DNA of 64,000 nucleotides from Gilliamella sp. Occ3-1. Its GTDB lineage: Bacteria > Pseudomonadota > Gammaproteobacteria > Enterobacterales > Orbaceae. Below, piece by piece: positions 49,399 to 61,442 of the stretch; position 1 is the first letter of the stretch; the number at the start of each line of letters is the position of its first letter. A program made the position numbers and the translations under genes. Location: assembly GCF_001690655.1 (NCBI RefSeq), contig NZ_LZHQ01000015.1, positions 33,654 through 97,653 of the forward strand, written 5' to 3'. The notes below the pieces were generated by a model, which searched no databases, had not been told where the DNA came from, and saw only the letters and a list, made by a program, of their open reading frames with translations.

Positions 49399-50640
49399 TT
49401 ATAGTTTAAAGGGTGAACTAGTATGTGAGCTACCTTTTGGGGTTTCAAATTTTTCTGATAAAACATCACCTGTCACCGCAATAAATTCTCGTGTATCACT
49501 TTGAACATCTTTGGACATTTTTTCAATTTCTTCCAAATTTGCTCGCATTGTTTCTAGTGCCACACGGCTGATTTCAGTCGCTTCTTTTTGGGTATCACCA
49601 AATTCCGCTAAATTTTGTAGCATTGCTCTTGCACTTTCAACTTGTTTTTTGGTTGCTGCTTGCATATTACGAATTTTAATAGCTTCAGTTGTTAATTCAC
49701 CATAGGTTTGCATAGTATCGACAGTTGCTGTGGATACAGTATCAATGTGTTCATCCAAATTACGGCGTGTTTCATCAAGCTTCATTGACTCTAACAAATT
49801 ATCACCAACATCTTTATACTCAAGCTCTTGTCTACGTTCACGATGGACTTTCTCTACTTTTTTGGTCACTTCGTTCATAATGGCATAAATTTGTATCATA
49901 TTGCCATTATCGTCACTAAGTCCTTCAAACTGTTTAACAATTTTTTCAAGATGATTACGAATTGCACCAAAACGCTCTTTACCTTGATTCACAAATTTTA
50001 ATGCCGATTCAACCATATCAGCTTGACGTAATGTATGCTGTTCTGAAGTTAAATTTAGTAACTCTTTTAATTTCTCAACATCGATTGATTCAGAGCGTTG
50101 CTCGTGACGCTTTGTAATTTCTATCTGAATATCATCTAATTCTTTATTTTTATTTTTTATTTGTTGATTTAATTGAGCTATTTTTTCTTCATTTAGTCAC
50201 AATTTTAGCTTTTGATGCAGCTTTAATTTTCCCTAGGTCAAAAAACTTTTTATCCTGTTGTAATAACTCTATTTCTTTTTTTAATTCAGATATTTTTTTT
50301 TCAATATTAACAATTTCACTTTGCACATTTGCTTTTTGCGTTACTTTTTTTCGTACCATTCTTGATCGGCTTTAATTTGAGCTAATGCATTTCGGGTTTC
50401 ACCATTTTGGCGTAAGTTATATAAAGCATCGGTGAGTTCGGTAAGTGGTTTTATTTTTTTCGATAAAATCATTAAGGTCATTATTAAAGTCAGCATACAC
50501 ACGTTGTAATTCAGCAAATACTTCGGTATCAGTCATCTCAATACGATGTTTAGACATCTCTTTAGAAATTGATTGAAGATATTCTTTAAATCTATCAAAT
50601 TTTTGAATTTTTTCCCGATCAATTTCCTTATTGCTTATTT
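49399..50640 (-). pseudogene. Long coiled-coil protein, partner of the ClpB-like ATPase, frameshifted
   Basis: A protein I do not recognise, at least 400 residues when frames are joined and almost entirely alpha-helical coiled coil rich in K, E, Q and L. Pieces in order are KEIDREKIQKFDRFKEYLQ, LTDALYNLRQNGETRN, KKISELKKEIELLQQDKKFF, IQIEITKRHEQRSES, and the longest open part (49399-50016) with VNQGKERFGAIRNHLEKIV and MQTYGELTTEAIKIRNMQAA. At least three frame breaks separate them (near 50450, 50350 and 50200). The start is not certain. Tail-to-head spacing of 15 bp to the AAA+ gene suggests a former two-gene operon. Confidence 0.7.
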
Positions 50641-50988
50641 ATATATTCACTTATTATTTAATTACTTTAAATTCTATTTCAAATAAAAAATAAAGTTTAG
50701 ATCAATAATTTGATCTTATAGAAAAGATAAATTTCATCTTTTCATCATGTTATTATCTATTTAACATCTGATTTTGACAAGTAAAACAGTCATCCAAAAT
50801 TGGAGAATTAAAAAATAAATGATAATCATCGATTATAGAGCAAGCTTTTTGCTGGTATAACAAATTATTATTTATACTTTATTTAATCGATTAAAAATTT
50901 AAATTATTATTGGTATTTTTAATTAATTGTATATTTTTATTTTGCAGTTATTTGATAAAGAGAAAATATAACTAAAGAAAAAATCCAT
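50641..50988. other. Gene-free interval beyond groEL
   Basis: AT-rich, about 350 bp. It may include the lost 5' end and promoter of the coiled-coil pseudogene. No ORF, repeat or RNA structure that I can support except the groEL terminator at its right edge. Confidence 0.5.
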
Positions 50989-51016
50989 AAAAAAACCACT
51001 CGCATAAACGAGTGGT
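50989..51016 (-). terminator. Rho-independent terminator of groEL
   Basis: On the minus strand, ACCACTCG pairs with CGAGTGGT around a six-base loop and is followed by a T7 run. Confidence 0.93.
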
Positions 51017-51053
51017 CTGTATTGATAAGATTATTTCGTACTGACGAAGAGAA

Positions 51054-52736
<1,683 letters not shown>

Positions 52737-52747
52737 TTAGTTGTCAG

Positions 52748-53041
52748 TTATGCTTGTACAATCGCTAAAATATCGCTTTCAGATAAGATAAGCACTTCTT
52801 CATTATCGATTTTTTCTGTTTTAACGCCGTATCCTTCATTAAAAATTACGATATCTCCCACTTTAACATCTAGCGGCTGTACTTGACCATTTTCTAAAAT
52901 GCGACCATTACCAACAGCTAAAACTTCTCCGCGAGTTGATTTACCTGCTGCCGAACCAGTTAAAACAATACCACCAGCTGATTTTGATTCTACTTCTTTA
53001 CGTTTAATGATCACACGATCATGCAATGGACGAATTTTCAT
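52748..53041 (-). CDS. groES: Co-chaperonin GroES
   Basis: GroES is the seven-fold lid of GroEL. It has 97 residues, starting [16 protein letters not shown]. The mobile loop that docks to GroEL is [21 protein letters not shown] in two parts, and the final strand is [23 protein letters not shown] precedes the ATG. First gene of the groES-groEL operon. Confidence 0.98.
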   Translation of the reverse strand: MKIRPLHDRVIIKRKEVESKSAGGIVLTGSAAGKSTRGEVLAVGNGRILENGQVQPLDVKVGDIVIFNEGYGVKTEKIDNEEVLILSESDILAIVQA

Positions 53042-53125
53042 TAGTTATCTCCTAGCACTAATTTTTTAATTAAGATAATTATTAACAGAAATCATAGAAT
53101 TATGATTTTTTAATGTAGTGCACAA

Positions 53126-53154
53126 TATATGGGGATTATTTTAAATTCTTCAAG
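53126..53154 (-). promoter_or_regulatory. Sigma-32 heat-shock promoter of groES-groEL
   Basis: On the minus strand, CTTGAA (53149-53154) is followed after 14 bp by CCCCATATA (53126-53134). This is a near-perfect RpoH promoter (CTTGAAA and CCCCATNTA), about 85 bp before groES. Confidence 0.92.
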
Positions 53155-53187
53155 AGAACAAATTTAAAAAAAAGTCCAACTGATTAT

Positions 53188-53625
53188 TTATTCATCATTC
53201 TTCTGTTTGAATTCACCTTCAATAATATCACCCTCTTGATAGTGCATTTGTGATGAAGAAAATTTTGATCTTATTGGTATTTTTCGAACAATAAATTCCA
53301 CGATATGATTTTGTACATGGGGTATTAATAAGATTGCACCTAAAATATCAGTTAAAAACCCTGGAATAAGCAAGAAAAAACCGGCAAAAAGCAAAGCTAC
53401 ACTTCTAATTACTTCATTTTTATAGCTTTCATTGTTAGCTATTTTTTGTTGCATAATACTAAGGTTTTTCAAACCCCGAGTTTTAACTAACGAGAAACCA
53501 AGAATAGATGTTGCAATAATACAAATTAAAGCAAGAAAAATACCAATTGAATTGGCAACAGCTATGAAAAAGATGAGTTCAAAATAAACATAAATAAAAA
53601 AGATAATAAAACCAACAAATCGCAT
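53188..53625 (-). CDS. fxsA: FxsA-family membrane protein
   Basis: FxsA is a small inner-membrane protein, named in E. coli because overproduction relieves F-plasmid exclusion of phage T7; its cellular role is unclear. It has 145 residues, with two N-terminal helices (FIIFFIYVYFELIFFIAVANSIG and IFLALICIIATSILGFSLV in two segments), then SVALLFAGFFLLIPGFLTDILGAILLIP, the family signature, and a charged C-terminal tail. It is upstream of groES on the same strand, as in enterics. Confidence 0.93.
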   Translation of the reverse strand: MRFVGFIIFFIYVYFELIFFIAVANSIGIFLALICIIATSILGFSLVKTRGLKNLSIMQQKIANNESYKNEVIRSVALLFAGFFLLIPGFLTDILGAILLIPHVQNHIVEFIVRKIPIRSKFSSSQMHYQEGDIIEGEFKQKNDE

Positions 53626-53782
53626 ATATAATTCCTATAAGGATAAAAACATATTATTAGAAATTATTTTTTAATATGAAGATGATTAGCTATTTTTCAA
53701 CCAAACAATATATATTTTAAAAAAATATTACAAAAGGGATTGACTGATAATCACAAATCGTGTTTAATGTGCATCCATTGTT

Positions 53783-53858
53783 GCCCGGATAGCTCAGTCG
53801 GTAGAGCAGGGGATTGAAAATCCCCGTGTCCGTGGTTCGATTCCGCGTCCGGGCACCA
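53783..53858 (+). tRNA. tRNA-Phe (GAA)
   Basis: A 76-nt cloverleaf with encoded CCA. Acceptor GCCCGGA / TCCGGGC, anticodon GAA in the loop TTGAAAA. Single gene with its own terminator hairpin 17 bp downstream. Confidence 0.97.
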
Positions 53859-53874
53859 ATCACCAAATTCTAAG

Positions 53875-53897
53875 ACCTGCTTCTAGCAGGTTTACTC
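53875..53897 (+). terminator. Terminator-like hairpin after tRNA-Phe
   Basis: ACCTGC / GCAGGT stem with loop TTCTA, followed by TTTACT. Short but well placed. Confidence 0.6.
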
Positions 53898-54316
53898 CTA
53901 AAGCCTTTCTTTTTGTTTCATCTACACTAATTATAATAGACTGCAAAAAATCAATTATTAAACAAAAAAATATTTATGTATTTTTTCATTATTTTCTTTA
54001 ATATAGACTTTTTTGAATAAAAAGTGGCATTATCTTTGCAAATTTTATTTGTTGCATAGCACTTAACTACCATTATGTTCATGTTGAAAGCTATTTTCAA
54101 CCAAAAGTCGTAATCTTAATTATGGTTCAATTTGCACCATATATGTGCAAGTGGTAGGAAAGTACTAATTTAAACAAAGTAAAAATTAATTGATATAAAA
54201 ATCAAATTTAGAGTGTTTTTCTAAATCTATATTTAAAAAATATTAAAAATACGACATTCTTGCCTTTGTTTAAGTGTTACAAAATCGGTTTACAGTTAAA
54301 TAATTGGAGTGATTTT
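53898..54316. other. Long dppA leader/promoter interval
   Basis: About 420 bp without coding capacity. Two small stem-loops stand out: GTTGAAA / TTTCAAC at 54083-54101 and TTGCAC / GTGCAA at 54132-54150. They could belong to a structured 5' leader of dppA, whose mRNA is a target of small RNAs in enterics, but I recognise no known motif. Confidence 0.4.
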
Positions 54317-55930
54317 ATGAGTAATCTAAGGAAATATAAACATAAATTCTTATTGAGTGCAGGACTAATAACAATGCTTGCGAGTGCACAACTTCATGCT
54401 GCTGAAACATTGGTTTATTGTTCAGAGGCTTCGCCTGAAACATTTAATCCACAATTAGCAACAAGTGGTGTATCAATGGATGCAAGTGCAGTTCCTGTTT
54501 ATAATCGTTTGGTAGAATTTAAATTAGGTACTACCGAAATTGAACCTTCTTTAGCCAAATCTTGGGATATCAGCCAAGATGGTTTAACCTATACTTTTCA
54601 TTTACGCAATGATGTTAAGTGGCATAGCAATAAAGAATTCAAACCAACACGAAACCTAAATGCTGATGATGTTATTTTTACATTTATGCGACAAAAAGAT
54701 AAAAATCATCCTTATAACAAAGTTTCTGGTGGACAATATGAATACTTTGAAAGTATGGGATTCCTAGATTTAATCAAAGAAATTAAAAAGATTGATGACC
54801 ATACTGTTGTATTTGAATTAAACCATCCAGAAGCCCCTTTTTTAGCAGATTTAGCAATGTCATTTGCATCAATTTTATCAGCTGAATATGCTGATGCTAT
54901 GCTTAAGAAAAAAACACCAGAAAAATTAGACTTAGTTCCTGTTGGTACAGGCCCATTTACTTTTGTACAATACCAAAAAGACTCCAGAATTCTTTATAAA
55001 GCAAATCCCGATTATTTTGGTCCAAAAGCCAAACTTGATCGCTTAGTGTTTTCTATTACACCAGATGCCGCAATTCGTTATGCTAAGTTACAAAAAGGCG
55101 AGTGTCATGCTATGCCATACCCAAATGTAGCCGATGTTGAACGAATGAAATCAGACAAAAATATTGTTGTTAAAGAAATGGCTGGCGTTAACATTGGCTA
55201 TTTAGCCTACAATATGGATAAGCCGCCACTTAATAATTTAAAAGTCCGCCAAGCATTAAATATGGCCGTGAACAAAGATGCGATTATAAAAGCTGTTTTT
55301 CAAGGTGCAGCTGAACCAGCTAAAAACTTTATTCCTCCATCAATGTGGAGTTATAACGATGAAGTGAAAGATTATCCTTATGATCCAGCGCAAGCAAAAG
55401 AATTATTAAAATCAGCGGGATTAGAAAAAGGCTTTACTATCAATTTATGGGCAATGCCAGTACAACGTCCATATAACCCAAATGCACGCCGTATGGCCGA
55501 AATGATTCAAGCAGATTGGGCTAAAATTGGCGTAACAGCTAAAATTGTTAGTTATGAATGGGGAGAATATCTATCTCGTATTCGTGATGGTGAACATGAT
55601 GCTGTATTAATGGGCTGGACTGGAGATAATGGCGACCCTGATAACTTTTATTCTGTCTTGATGAGCTGTGATGCGGTTAAAGCGGGTCCAAACTATTCAC
55701 GCTGGTGTTACAAACCATTTGATGATTTATTGCAACAAGCACGTATTGAGTCAAATCACGAAAAAAGAGTTGAGCTATATAAACAAGCACAAGTTGAAAT
55801 GCATAATCAAGCACCTGCATTGATGATTGCGCATTCAATGGTTTATATGCCATTACGCAAAGAAGTTAAAGGCTATATTATGGCGCCTCTGTCATTACAT
55901 GACTTTAACCAAGTTACGCTTGAAAAATAG
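54317..55930 (+). CDS. dppA: Dipeptide-binding periplasmic protein DppA
   Basis: DppA captures dipeptides (and haem in E. coli) in the periplasm for DppBCDF. The frame opens at 54260, but ATG 54317 with GGAG 8 bp upstream and a normal signal peptide (LLSAGLITMLASAQLHAAE) is the clear start, giving 537 residues (E. coli 535). Family segments include VYCSEASPETFNPQLATSG, KSWDISQDGLTYTFHLR, KWHSN, VPVGTGPF, MAVNKDAI and MGWTGDNGDPDNF. A 10-bp stem-loop follows the stop, before dppB. Confidence 0.96.
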   Translation: MSNLRKYKHKFLLSAGLITMLASAQLHAAETLVYCSEASPETFNPQLATSGVSMDASAVPVYNRLVEFKLGTTEIEPSLAKSWDISQDGLTYTFHLRNDVKWHSNKEFKPTRNLNADDVIFTFMRQKDKNHPYNKVSGGQYEYFESMGFLDLIKEIKKIDDHTVVFELNHPEAPFLADLAMSFASILSAEYADAMLKKKTPEKLDLVPVGTGPFTFVQYQKDSRILYKANPDYFGPKAKLDRLVFSITPDAAIRYAKLQKGECHAMPYPNVADVERMKSDKNIVVKEMAGVNIGYLAYNMDKPPLNNLKVRQALNMAVNKDAIIKAVFQGAAEPAKNFIPPSMWSYNDEVKDYPYDPAQAKELLKSAGLEKGFTINLWAMPVQRPYNPNARRMAEMIQADWAKIGVTAKIVSYEWGEYLSRIRDGEHDAVLMGWTGDNGDPDNFYSVLMSCDAVKAGPNYSRWCYKPFDDLLQQARIESNHEKRVELYKQAQVEMHNQAPALMIAHSMVYMPLRKEVKGYIMAPLSLHDFNQVTLEK

Positions 55931-55940
55931 TGTTCCTAAC

Positions 55941-55966
55941 GATTAACCACCAATGTGTGGTTAATC
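55941..55966 (+). repeat. Stem-loop between dppA and dppB
   Basis: A perfect 10-bp stem GATTAACCAC / GTGGTTAATC with loop CAATGT, 10 bp after the dppA stop. It is placed like the 3'-stabilising hairpins that let a binding-protein mRNA outlast the membrane-component mRNA. The following CGTTGGGTTTTG is not a strong T run. Confidence 0.7.
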
Positions 55967-56077
55967 ACTACGTTGGGTTTTGCTAAATTTAGAGCTATAA
56001 ATCTATTTTTTAATAATAATAAAAATTTTATCTATTTTATAAACGATAGTTTAAAAGCAATATTTAAGAGCTACTAC

Positions 56078-57094
56078 ATGTTTCAATTTATTCTAAAGCG
56101 GTTAGGTGTACTTATTCCAACGTTTATTTGCATCACTCTGCTTACTTTTATTTTTGTTCACCTTATTCCGGGTGATCCCATTATGGTGCTTGCAGGAGAG
56201 CGAGGGTTAACCCCTGAACGCCATGCTGAATTAATGACTCAACTGGGTTTAGATAAACCACTGTATCAACAATATTTTCAATATATTATAAACATGCTTC
56301 ATGGCGATTTAGGAACCTCTTTTAAAAGCCAAATTCCGGTATGGGATGAATTTGTACCCCGATTTAAAGCAACATTTGAACTTGGATTTTGTGCAATGTT
56401 GTTTGCTGTTAGTTTTGGAATCCCAATCGGTGTTCTTGCCGCAGTGAAACGTGGTTCAATATTTGATCACACAGCAATAGGACTATCTTTAACGGGTTAC
56501 TCCATGCCAATTTTTTGGTGGGGGATGATGCTGATAATGTTAGTCTCAGTACACTTAAATTTAACCCCAGTATCTGGTCGTGTTAGTGACATGCTTTTCT
56601 TAGATGAAAGTAATCCTTTAACCGGATTTATGTTGATAGATACTTTATTATGGGGTGAAACAGAAGATTTTATCGATGCAGTTACTCACTTAATTTTACC
56701 TGCAATTGTGTTAGGAACCATTCCATTAGCAGTAATTGTCCGCATGACTCGTTCTTCTATGTTAGAAGTATTGAGTGAAGATTATATTCGAACAGCACGA
56801 GCTAAAGGCGTTAGTAGAATGCGAATCGTCCTTGTTCATGCATTGCGTAATGCAATGATCCCTGTTGTAACTGTTATCGGCTTACAAGTTGGTACAATGC
56901 TTGCCGGCGCCATATTGACCGAAACTGTCTTTTCATGGCCAGGAATTGGTCGTTGGTTAATTGAAGCGCTACAGCGTCGAGATTACCCCGTTGTACAAAG
57001 TGGCGTTTTAATTGTTGCGGTCATAATTATTTTAGTGAATTTATTAGTTGATATGTTGTACGGGGTTATTAACCCGCGTATTAGACATAAATAA
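56078..57094 (+). CDS. dppB: Dipeptide ABC transporter permease DppB
   Basis: Inner-membrane channel subunit. The frame opens at 55955, but the family N-terminus MFQFILKRLGVLIPTF starts at ATG 56078, giving 338 residues (E. coli 339). There are six helices. The coupling EAA motif is EDYIRTARAKGVSRMRIVLVHALRNA. HLIPGDPIMVLAGERG and VFSWPGIGRWLIEALQRRDYPVVQ are typical for this family. dppC follows after 14 bp. Confidence 0.95.
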   Translation: MFQFILKRLGVLIPTFICITLLTFIFVHLIPGDPIMVLAGERGLTPERHAELMTQLGLDKPLYQQYFQYIINMLHGDLGTSFKSQIPVWDEFVPRFKATFELGFCAMLFAVSFGIPIGVLAAVKRGSIFDHTAIGLSLTGYSMPIFWWGMMLIMLVSVHLNLTPVSGRVSDMLFLDESNPLTGFMLIDTLLWGETEDFIDAVTHLILPAIVLGTIPLAVIVRMTRSSMLEVLSEDYIRTARAKGVSRMRIVLVHALRNAMIPVVTVIGLQVGTMLAGAILTETVFSWPGIGRWLIEALQRRDYPVVQSGVLIVAVIIILVNLLVDMLYGVINPRIRHK

Positions 57095-57108
57095 GAGTGT
57101 TTTTACAG

Positions 57109-58032
57109 ATGAATAAACAGGTTATTACTGAACCAACCAATACGCAAGACACCAGTTTAGCCGTACCTAAACCATTAACGCCTATGCGTGAGTTCTGGTT
57201 CTATTTTTCAAAAAATAAAGGTGCAGTCGTTGGACTAGTCTTTATTATTATTGTTGTATTACTAGCTATCTTTGCCAATTTTGTTGCACCACATTCCCCT
57301 TCTGAACAATTTAGAGATGCATTACTAACACCACCCGTTTGGATGAAAGATGGCAGTTGGCAATTTATTTTAGGAACTGATGATGTGGGACGAGATATCC
57401 TATCCAGACTCATTTATGGTGCCCGTTTATCCTTATTAGTCGGTTGCTTAGTAGTCATTATCTCATTGATTTTAGGGATTACATTAGGATTAATTGCTGG
57501 TTATGTAGGTGGTTTTTTAGACAATGTAATTATGCGTGCAGTGGATATCATGCTTGCATTACCAAGTTTACTACTTGCACTTGTATTAGTTGCAATATTT
57601 GGTCCATCAATTATTAACGCTTCAATAGCATTAGCTTTTGTTGCATTACCACATTATGTTCGCTTAACACGCGGAGCAACGATTGCTGAAATTAATAAAG
57701 ATTATGTGATCGCCTCACGAGTTGCTGGGGCGGGACCCTTACGACAAATGTTTATCAACATCCTACCAAACTGCTTAGCACCATTAATTGTACAAGCTTC
57801 ATTAGGATTTTCTAACGCAATTTTAGACATGGCTGCATTAGGTTTTTTAGGCATGGGCGCACAACCACCAACACCAGAATGGGGAACAATGCTTGCTGAC
57901 GTATTGCAATTTGCACAATCAGCATGGTGGGTCGTTACCTTTCCTGGTTTAGTAATTTTAATGACAGTGTTAGCTTTCAACTTAATGGGAGATGGTTTGC
58001 GAGACGCACTTGATCCTAAATTGAAACAGTAA
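57109..58032 (+). CDS. dppC: Dipeptide ABC transporter permease DppC
   Basis: Second channel subunit, 307 residues from ATG 57109 (a GTG 12 bp upstream is possible but has no better ribosome site). It closely tracks E. coli DppC ([30 protein letters not shown]; the EAA loop [36 protein letters not shown] in parts; [18 protein letters not shown]). It pairs with DppB and precedes the two ATPase genes. Confidence 0.95.
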   Translation: MNKQVITEPTNTQDTSLAVPKPLTPMREFWFYFSKNKGAVVGLVFIIIVVLLAIFANFVAPHSPSEQFRDALLTPPVWMKDGSWQFILGTDDVGRDILSRLIYGARLSLLVGCLVVIISLILGITLGLIAGYVGGFLDNVIMRAVDIMLALPSLLLALVLVAIFGPSIINASIALAFVALPHYVRLTRGATIAEINKDYVIASRVAGAGPLRQMFINILPNCLAPLIVQASLGFSNAILDMAALGFLGMGAQPPTPEWGTMLADVLQFAQSAWWVVTFPGLVILMTVLAFNLMGDGLRDALDPKLKQ

Positions 58033-58045
58033 TGGAGATACAGTC

Positions 58046-59023
58046 ATGGCACTATTAGAAGTAAAAGAATTATCTGTTCAATTTGGTGGATTTAAAGCAG
58101 TAGATCACATTAGTTATGACGTTGAGCAAGGGCAAGTTGTTGGTATTGTTGGTGAATCAGGTTCAGGAAAATCAGTTAGTTTACTCGCCATAATGGGATT
58201 AATTGATTTTCCCGGTAAAGTCAATGCAAATGCATTACACTTTGATGGCAAAGATCTTCAACAAATCTCAACTAAAATGCGCCGTAAAATTGTAGGTGCA
58301 GATGTGGCAATGATCTTTCAAGATCCGATGACTAGCTTAAACCCATGTTTTACCATAGGTTACCAAATCATTGAAACATTAAAAATCCACCAAGGTGGCA
58401 GTAAAAAAGAGCTCAAAACAAGAGCGATTGAATTGCTTAAATTAGTAGGAATTCCTGATGCTGAAAATCGATTAAAGGTTTATCCGCACCAGTTATCTGG
58501 CGGAATGAGCCAACGAGTAATGATTGCAATAGCCATTGCATGCAATCCAAAACTCTTAATTGCTGATGAACCAACAACAGCACTAGATGTCACAATTCAA
58601 GGGCAAATTATTGAGTTATTACTTGAGTTGCAACGCAAAAATAATATGGCATTAATTCTTATTACTCATGACTTAGCGTTAGTTTCTGAGGCTGCACAAA
58701 AAATTATTGTAATGTATGCTGGACAGGTGGTTGAAATAGGAGATGCTGAAATTATCTTTAAAAAACCATTACACCCTTACACACAGGCACTATTACGCTC
58801 TCTCCCTGAATTTACTCAAGATAAAGAACGATTAGCATCATTATCAGGCGTTGTACCAGGAAAATATGATCGACCAACAGGCTGTTTACTCAACCCTCGT
58901 TGTCCTTATGCTACTGAACATTGTTATACCCAAGAACCAACACTAGTTAGCTATGGTGAAACTAGAAAAGTAAAATGTCATTATCCACTATCAAGCGAAG
59001 GGATACCACAATATGAACAATAA
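58046..59023 (+). CDS. dppD: Dipeptide ABC transporter ATPase DppD
   Basis: First ATP-binding subunit, 325 residues. Walker A is [17 protein letters not shown], the signature [14 protein letters not shown], Walker [14 protein letters not shown], and the H-loop ITHDLAL. The C-terminal oligopeptide/dipeptide domain carries cysteines ([15 protein letters not shown]) that bind an iron-sulfur cluster in homologues. GGAG precedes the ATG; the end overlaps dppF by 11 bp. Confidence 0.95.
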   Translation: MALLEVKELSVQFGGFKAVDHISYDVEQGQVVGIVGESGSGKSVSLLAIMGLIDFPGKVNANALHFDGKDLQQISTKMRRKIVGADVAMIFQDPMTSLNPCFTIGYQIIETLKIHQGGSKKELKTRAIELLKLVGIPDAENRLKVYPHQLSGGMSQRVMIAIAIACNPKLLIADEPTTALDVTIQGQIIELLLELQRKNNMALILITHDLALVSEAAQKIIVMYAGQVVEIGDAEIIFKKPLHPYTQALLRSLPEFTQDKERLASLSGVVPGKYDRPTGCLLNPRCPYATEHCYTQEPTLVSYGETRKVKCHYPLSSEGIPQYEQ

Positions 59024-60014
59024 CATGGAAAATAACGAATTACTGCTTGATGCCCGAAACTTGACAAAATATTATCATGTTAAAACGGGACTTTTTTCTG
59101 AAACCAAGCAAGTTAAAGCCGTTGACGGTGTATCTTTTACATTAGATAAAGCTAAAACACTTGCGATTGTCGGTGAATCAGGTTGTGGTAAATCCTCATT
59201 AGCAAGATTACTAACAATGATTGAAAAACCCACATCAGGAGAAATTTATTTTAAAAATCAGAATTTGTTGGATAATGATGAACAAGCTCAAAAATTGCGT
59301 CGCCAAAAGATCCAAATCGTTTTCCAGAATCCATACTCATCATTGAACCCCCGCAAAAAAATCGGTTCCATATTAGAAGAACCACTAATTATTAATACTG
59401 ATCTAACAGCAAATGATCGTAAAGCAAAAGTACTATCAATGATGCAAAAAGTTGGATTAAAAGAAGAGTTTTATAACCGTTATCCCCATATGTTTTCCGG
59501 AGGACAACGTCAACGCATTGCTATCGCAAGAGGTTTAATGCTTGATCCCGAAATAGTAGTTGCTGATGAACCTGTTTCAGCATTAGACGTTTCTGTACGA
59601 GCACAAGTGCTAAATTTGATGATGGATCTACAGCAAGACCTAGGTTTATCTTATATTTTTATTTCTCATGACCTTTCCGTCGTTGAACACATTGCTGATG
59701 ATGTAATGGTAATGTATTTGGGTTGTTGCGTTGAACAAGGACGAAAAGATGAAATCTATCGTAACCCTAAACATCCATATACTCAGGCATTATTATCAGC
59801 AACCCCAAGATTAAATCCTGATCTTAGGCGAGATAGAATTAAATTAGAAGGGGAATTACCAAGCCCTCTTAATCCACCTATGGGTTGTGCGTTTAATGCT
59901 CGATGCCGTTTAGCATTTTCACGTTGTACAACAGAACAACCACAGCTTATTAATTATAATGAACATAAAATTGCGTGTTTCTATATAGAGGACAATAATA
60001 AAGGTGACAGTTAA
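59013..60014 (+). CDS. dppF: Dipeptide ABC transporter ATPase DppF
   Basis: Second ATP-binding subunit, 333 residues, overlapping dppD. Walker A is [17 protein letters not shown], the signature [15 protein letters not shown], Walker [16 protein letters not shown], the H-loop ISHDLSV. The C-terminal cysteine domain is [15 protein letters not shown]. Last gene of dppABCDF. A 7-bp hairpin (GTGACAG / CTGTCAC) covers its stop codon at 60004-60023 and may mark the operon end, though no T run follows. Confidence 0.95.
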   Translation: MNNNMENNELLLDARNLTKYYHVKTGLFSETKQVKAVDGVSFTLDKAKTLAIVGESGCGKSSLARLLTMIEKPTSGEIYFKNQNLLDNDEQAQKLRRQKIQIVFQNPYSSLNPRKKIGSILEEPLIINTDLTANDRKAKVLSMMQKVGLKEEFYNRYPHMFSGGQRQRIAIARGLMLDPEIVVADEPVSALDVSVRAQVLNLMMDLQQDLGLSYIFISHDLSVVEHIADDVMVMYLGCCVEQGRKDEIYRNPKHPYTQALLSATPRLNPDLRRDRIKLEGELPSPLNPPMGCAFNARCRLAFSRCTTEQPQLINYNEHKIACFYIEDNNKGDS

Positions 60015-60152
60015 TTCTGTCACTAAATTAGATACTAAAGCTATCCATTGCATTTTTCTTTTCTTAGAAGATAACAAATTGTCATATTAATAGTTTTGTG
60101 CTAGTTTCGTACTCATTATTAACTTACAACCGCGATAGCCCTAAGATTACTT

Positions 60153-61430
60153 ATGTCCAATTCATCAGCTAAAAAAGTCGCTTTTGCCGCTTTTATTGGT
60201 ACGACCATTGAATGGTATGATTTTTATATCTATGCCTTGGCATCAGTATTAATATTTGGTCAGCTTTTTTTTCCTGATGATAATCAATTTGTGCAAATCT
60301 TAGGATCTTTTGCCACCTTTGCCGTGGGATTTTTATCACGTCCTTTAGGAGCATTACTATTTGGTCATATTGGTGATCGTTTGGGGCGTAAAAAATCGTT
60401 AATTACTACGTTGGTTTTAATGGGGTGTGCCACCACCTGTGTTGGTTTATTACCCTCTTATCAACAAGCAGGCATTTTATCACCAATTTTATTGGTTACA
60501 TTACGCATCTTACAAGGGATTGCGGTTGGTGGTGAATGGGGCGGTGCCGTGCTTATGACCAATGAACATGCCCCCAAAGGGTTGAAAAACTTCTTTTCCT
60601 CCTTTGCACAGTGGGGAAGCCCAGCAGGAAATATTTTAGCATTATTGGTCTTTTCTTATATTATCCGTTCACCTATAGCTGAGCTTATTAATAGTGGCTA
60701 TTGGCGTATTCCATTTTTAGCCAGTTCTATTTTATTAATTATTGGCATTATTGCTAGAGTCACCTTAACTGAGTCACCTGTCTTTATCGAATCATGCAAA
60801 AAGCAAGCAAACTTAAAGCAAGAATCAACCCCGATTATTGAAGTTTTAAAAAAATCAACACCGCTATTAATTTTAAGCATTGGCGCTAATGTATTGTCAT
60901 TTAGTGGAATATTTTCTAATACATTAATGATTGGCTATACCACTATTGCACTAGGTATTGAAGACAAGATAATTGTTGATGCCCTGTTTTGGATTGCGAT
61001 TGTGCATTTTGTTGTGCAACCTTTTATTGCCTATTTTTCAGAAAAATACTCGGCAACACGATTTTTAATTTGTTCGGCAATCTTAGCAATGGGATCGGTA
61101 TTTTTATTATTCCCAATCATTCAGATAGGCACAAAAAATAGCTTTATTATTGGTATTTCGCTCAACGTAATTTGCTACAGTGGCTTTTATGGCGTAATAG
61201 CGGGCTATTTAAGTCGAGTTTTTCCTACCAGAATACGTTACACAGGGTTATCTATCAGCTATCAAGGTTGCGCTGCCATTTTTGGTAGCCTAATTCCGAT
61301 GATAGGGGCATATATTATTTATACTTACAAAACTTTTTGGATACCATTAGCCTTGTTTTATTGTTGTTTAGCATTGATATCTATTATCTGTATCTATCTC
61401 CTAAACCGCTATCATTACTATGACGAATAA
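60153..61430 (+). CDS. MFS transporter, metabolite:H+ symporter (MHS) family
   Basis: A 425-residue inner-membrane symporter with 12 predicted helices. MHS-family marks are the start KVAFAAFIGTTIEWYDFYIYALAS, the loop 2-3 motif GHIGDRLGRKKSL, and RILQGIAVGGEWGGAVLM. Relatives include ShiA, ProP, KgtP and YhjE, which import organic acids or zwitterions with protons. pdxY starts 12 bp downstream, so the two are probably one operon. This makes a vitamin B6 precursor a reasonable substrate guess. The sequence alone does not show the substrate. Confidence 0.88.
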   Translation: MSNSSAKKVAFAAFIGTTIEWYDFYIYALASVLIFGQLFFPDDNQFVQILGSFATFAVGFLSRPLGALLFGHIGDRLGRKKSLITTLVLMGCATTCVGLLPSYQQAGILSPILLVTLRILQGIAVGGEWGGAVLMTNEHAPKGLKNFFSSFAQWGSPAGNILALLVFSYIIRSPIAELINSGYWRIPFLASSILLIIGIIARVTLTESPVFIESCKKQANLKQESTPIIEVLKKSTPLLILSIGANVLSFSGIFSNTLMIGYTTIALGIEDKIIVDALFWIAIVHFVVQPFIAYFSEKYSATRFLICSAILAMGSVFLLFPIIQIGTKNSFIIGISLNVICYSGFYGVIAGYLSRVFPTRIRYTGLSISYQGCAAIFGSLIPMIGAYIIYTYKTFWIPLALFYCCLALISIICIYLLNRYHYYDE

Positions 61431-61442
61431 TAAGGCAAACAT

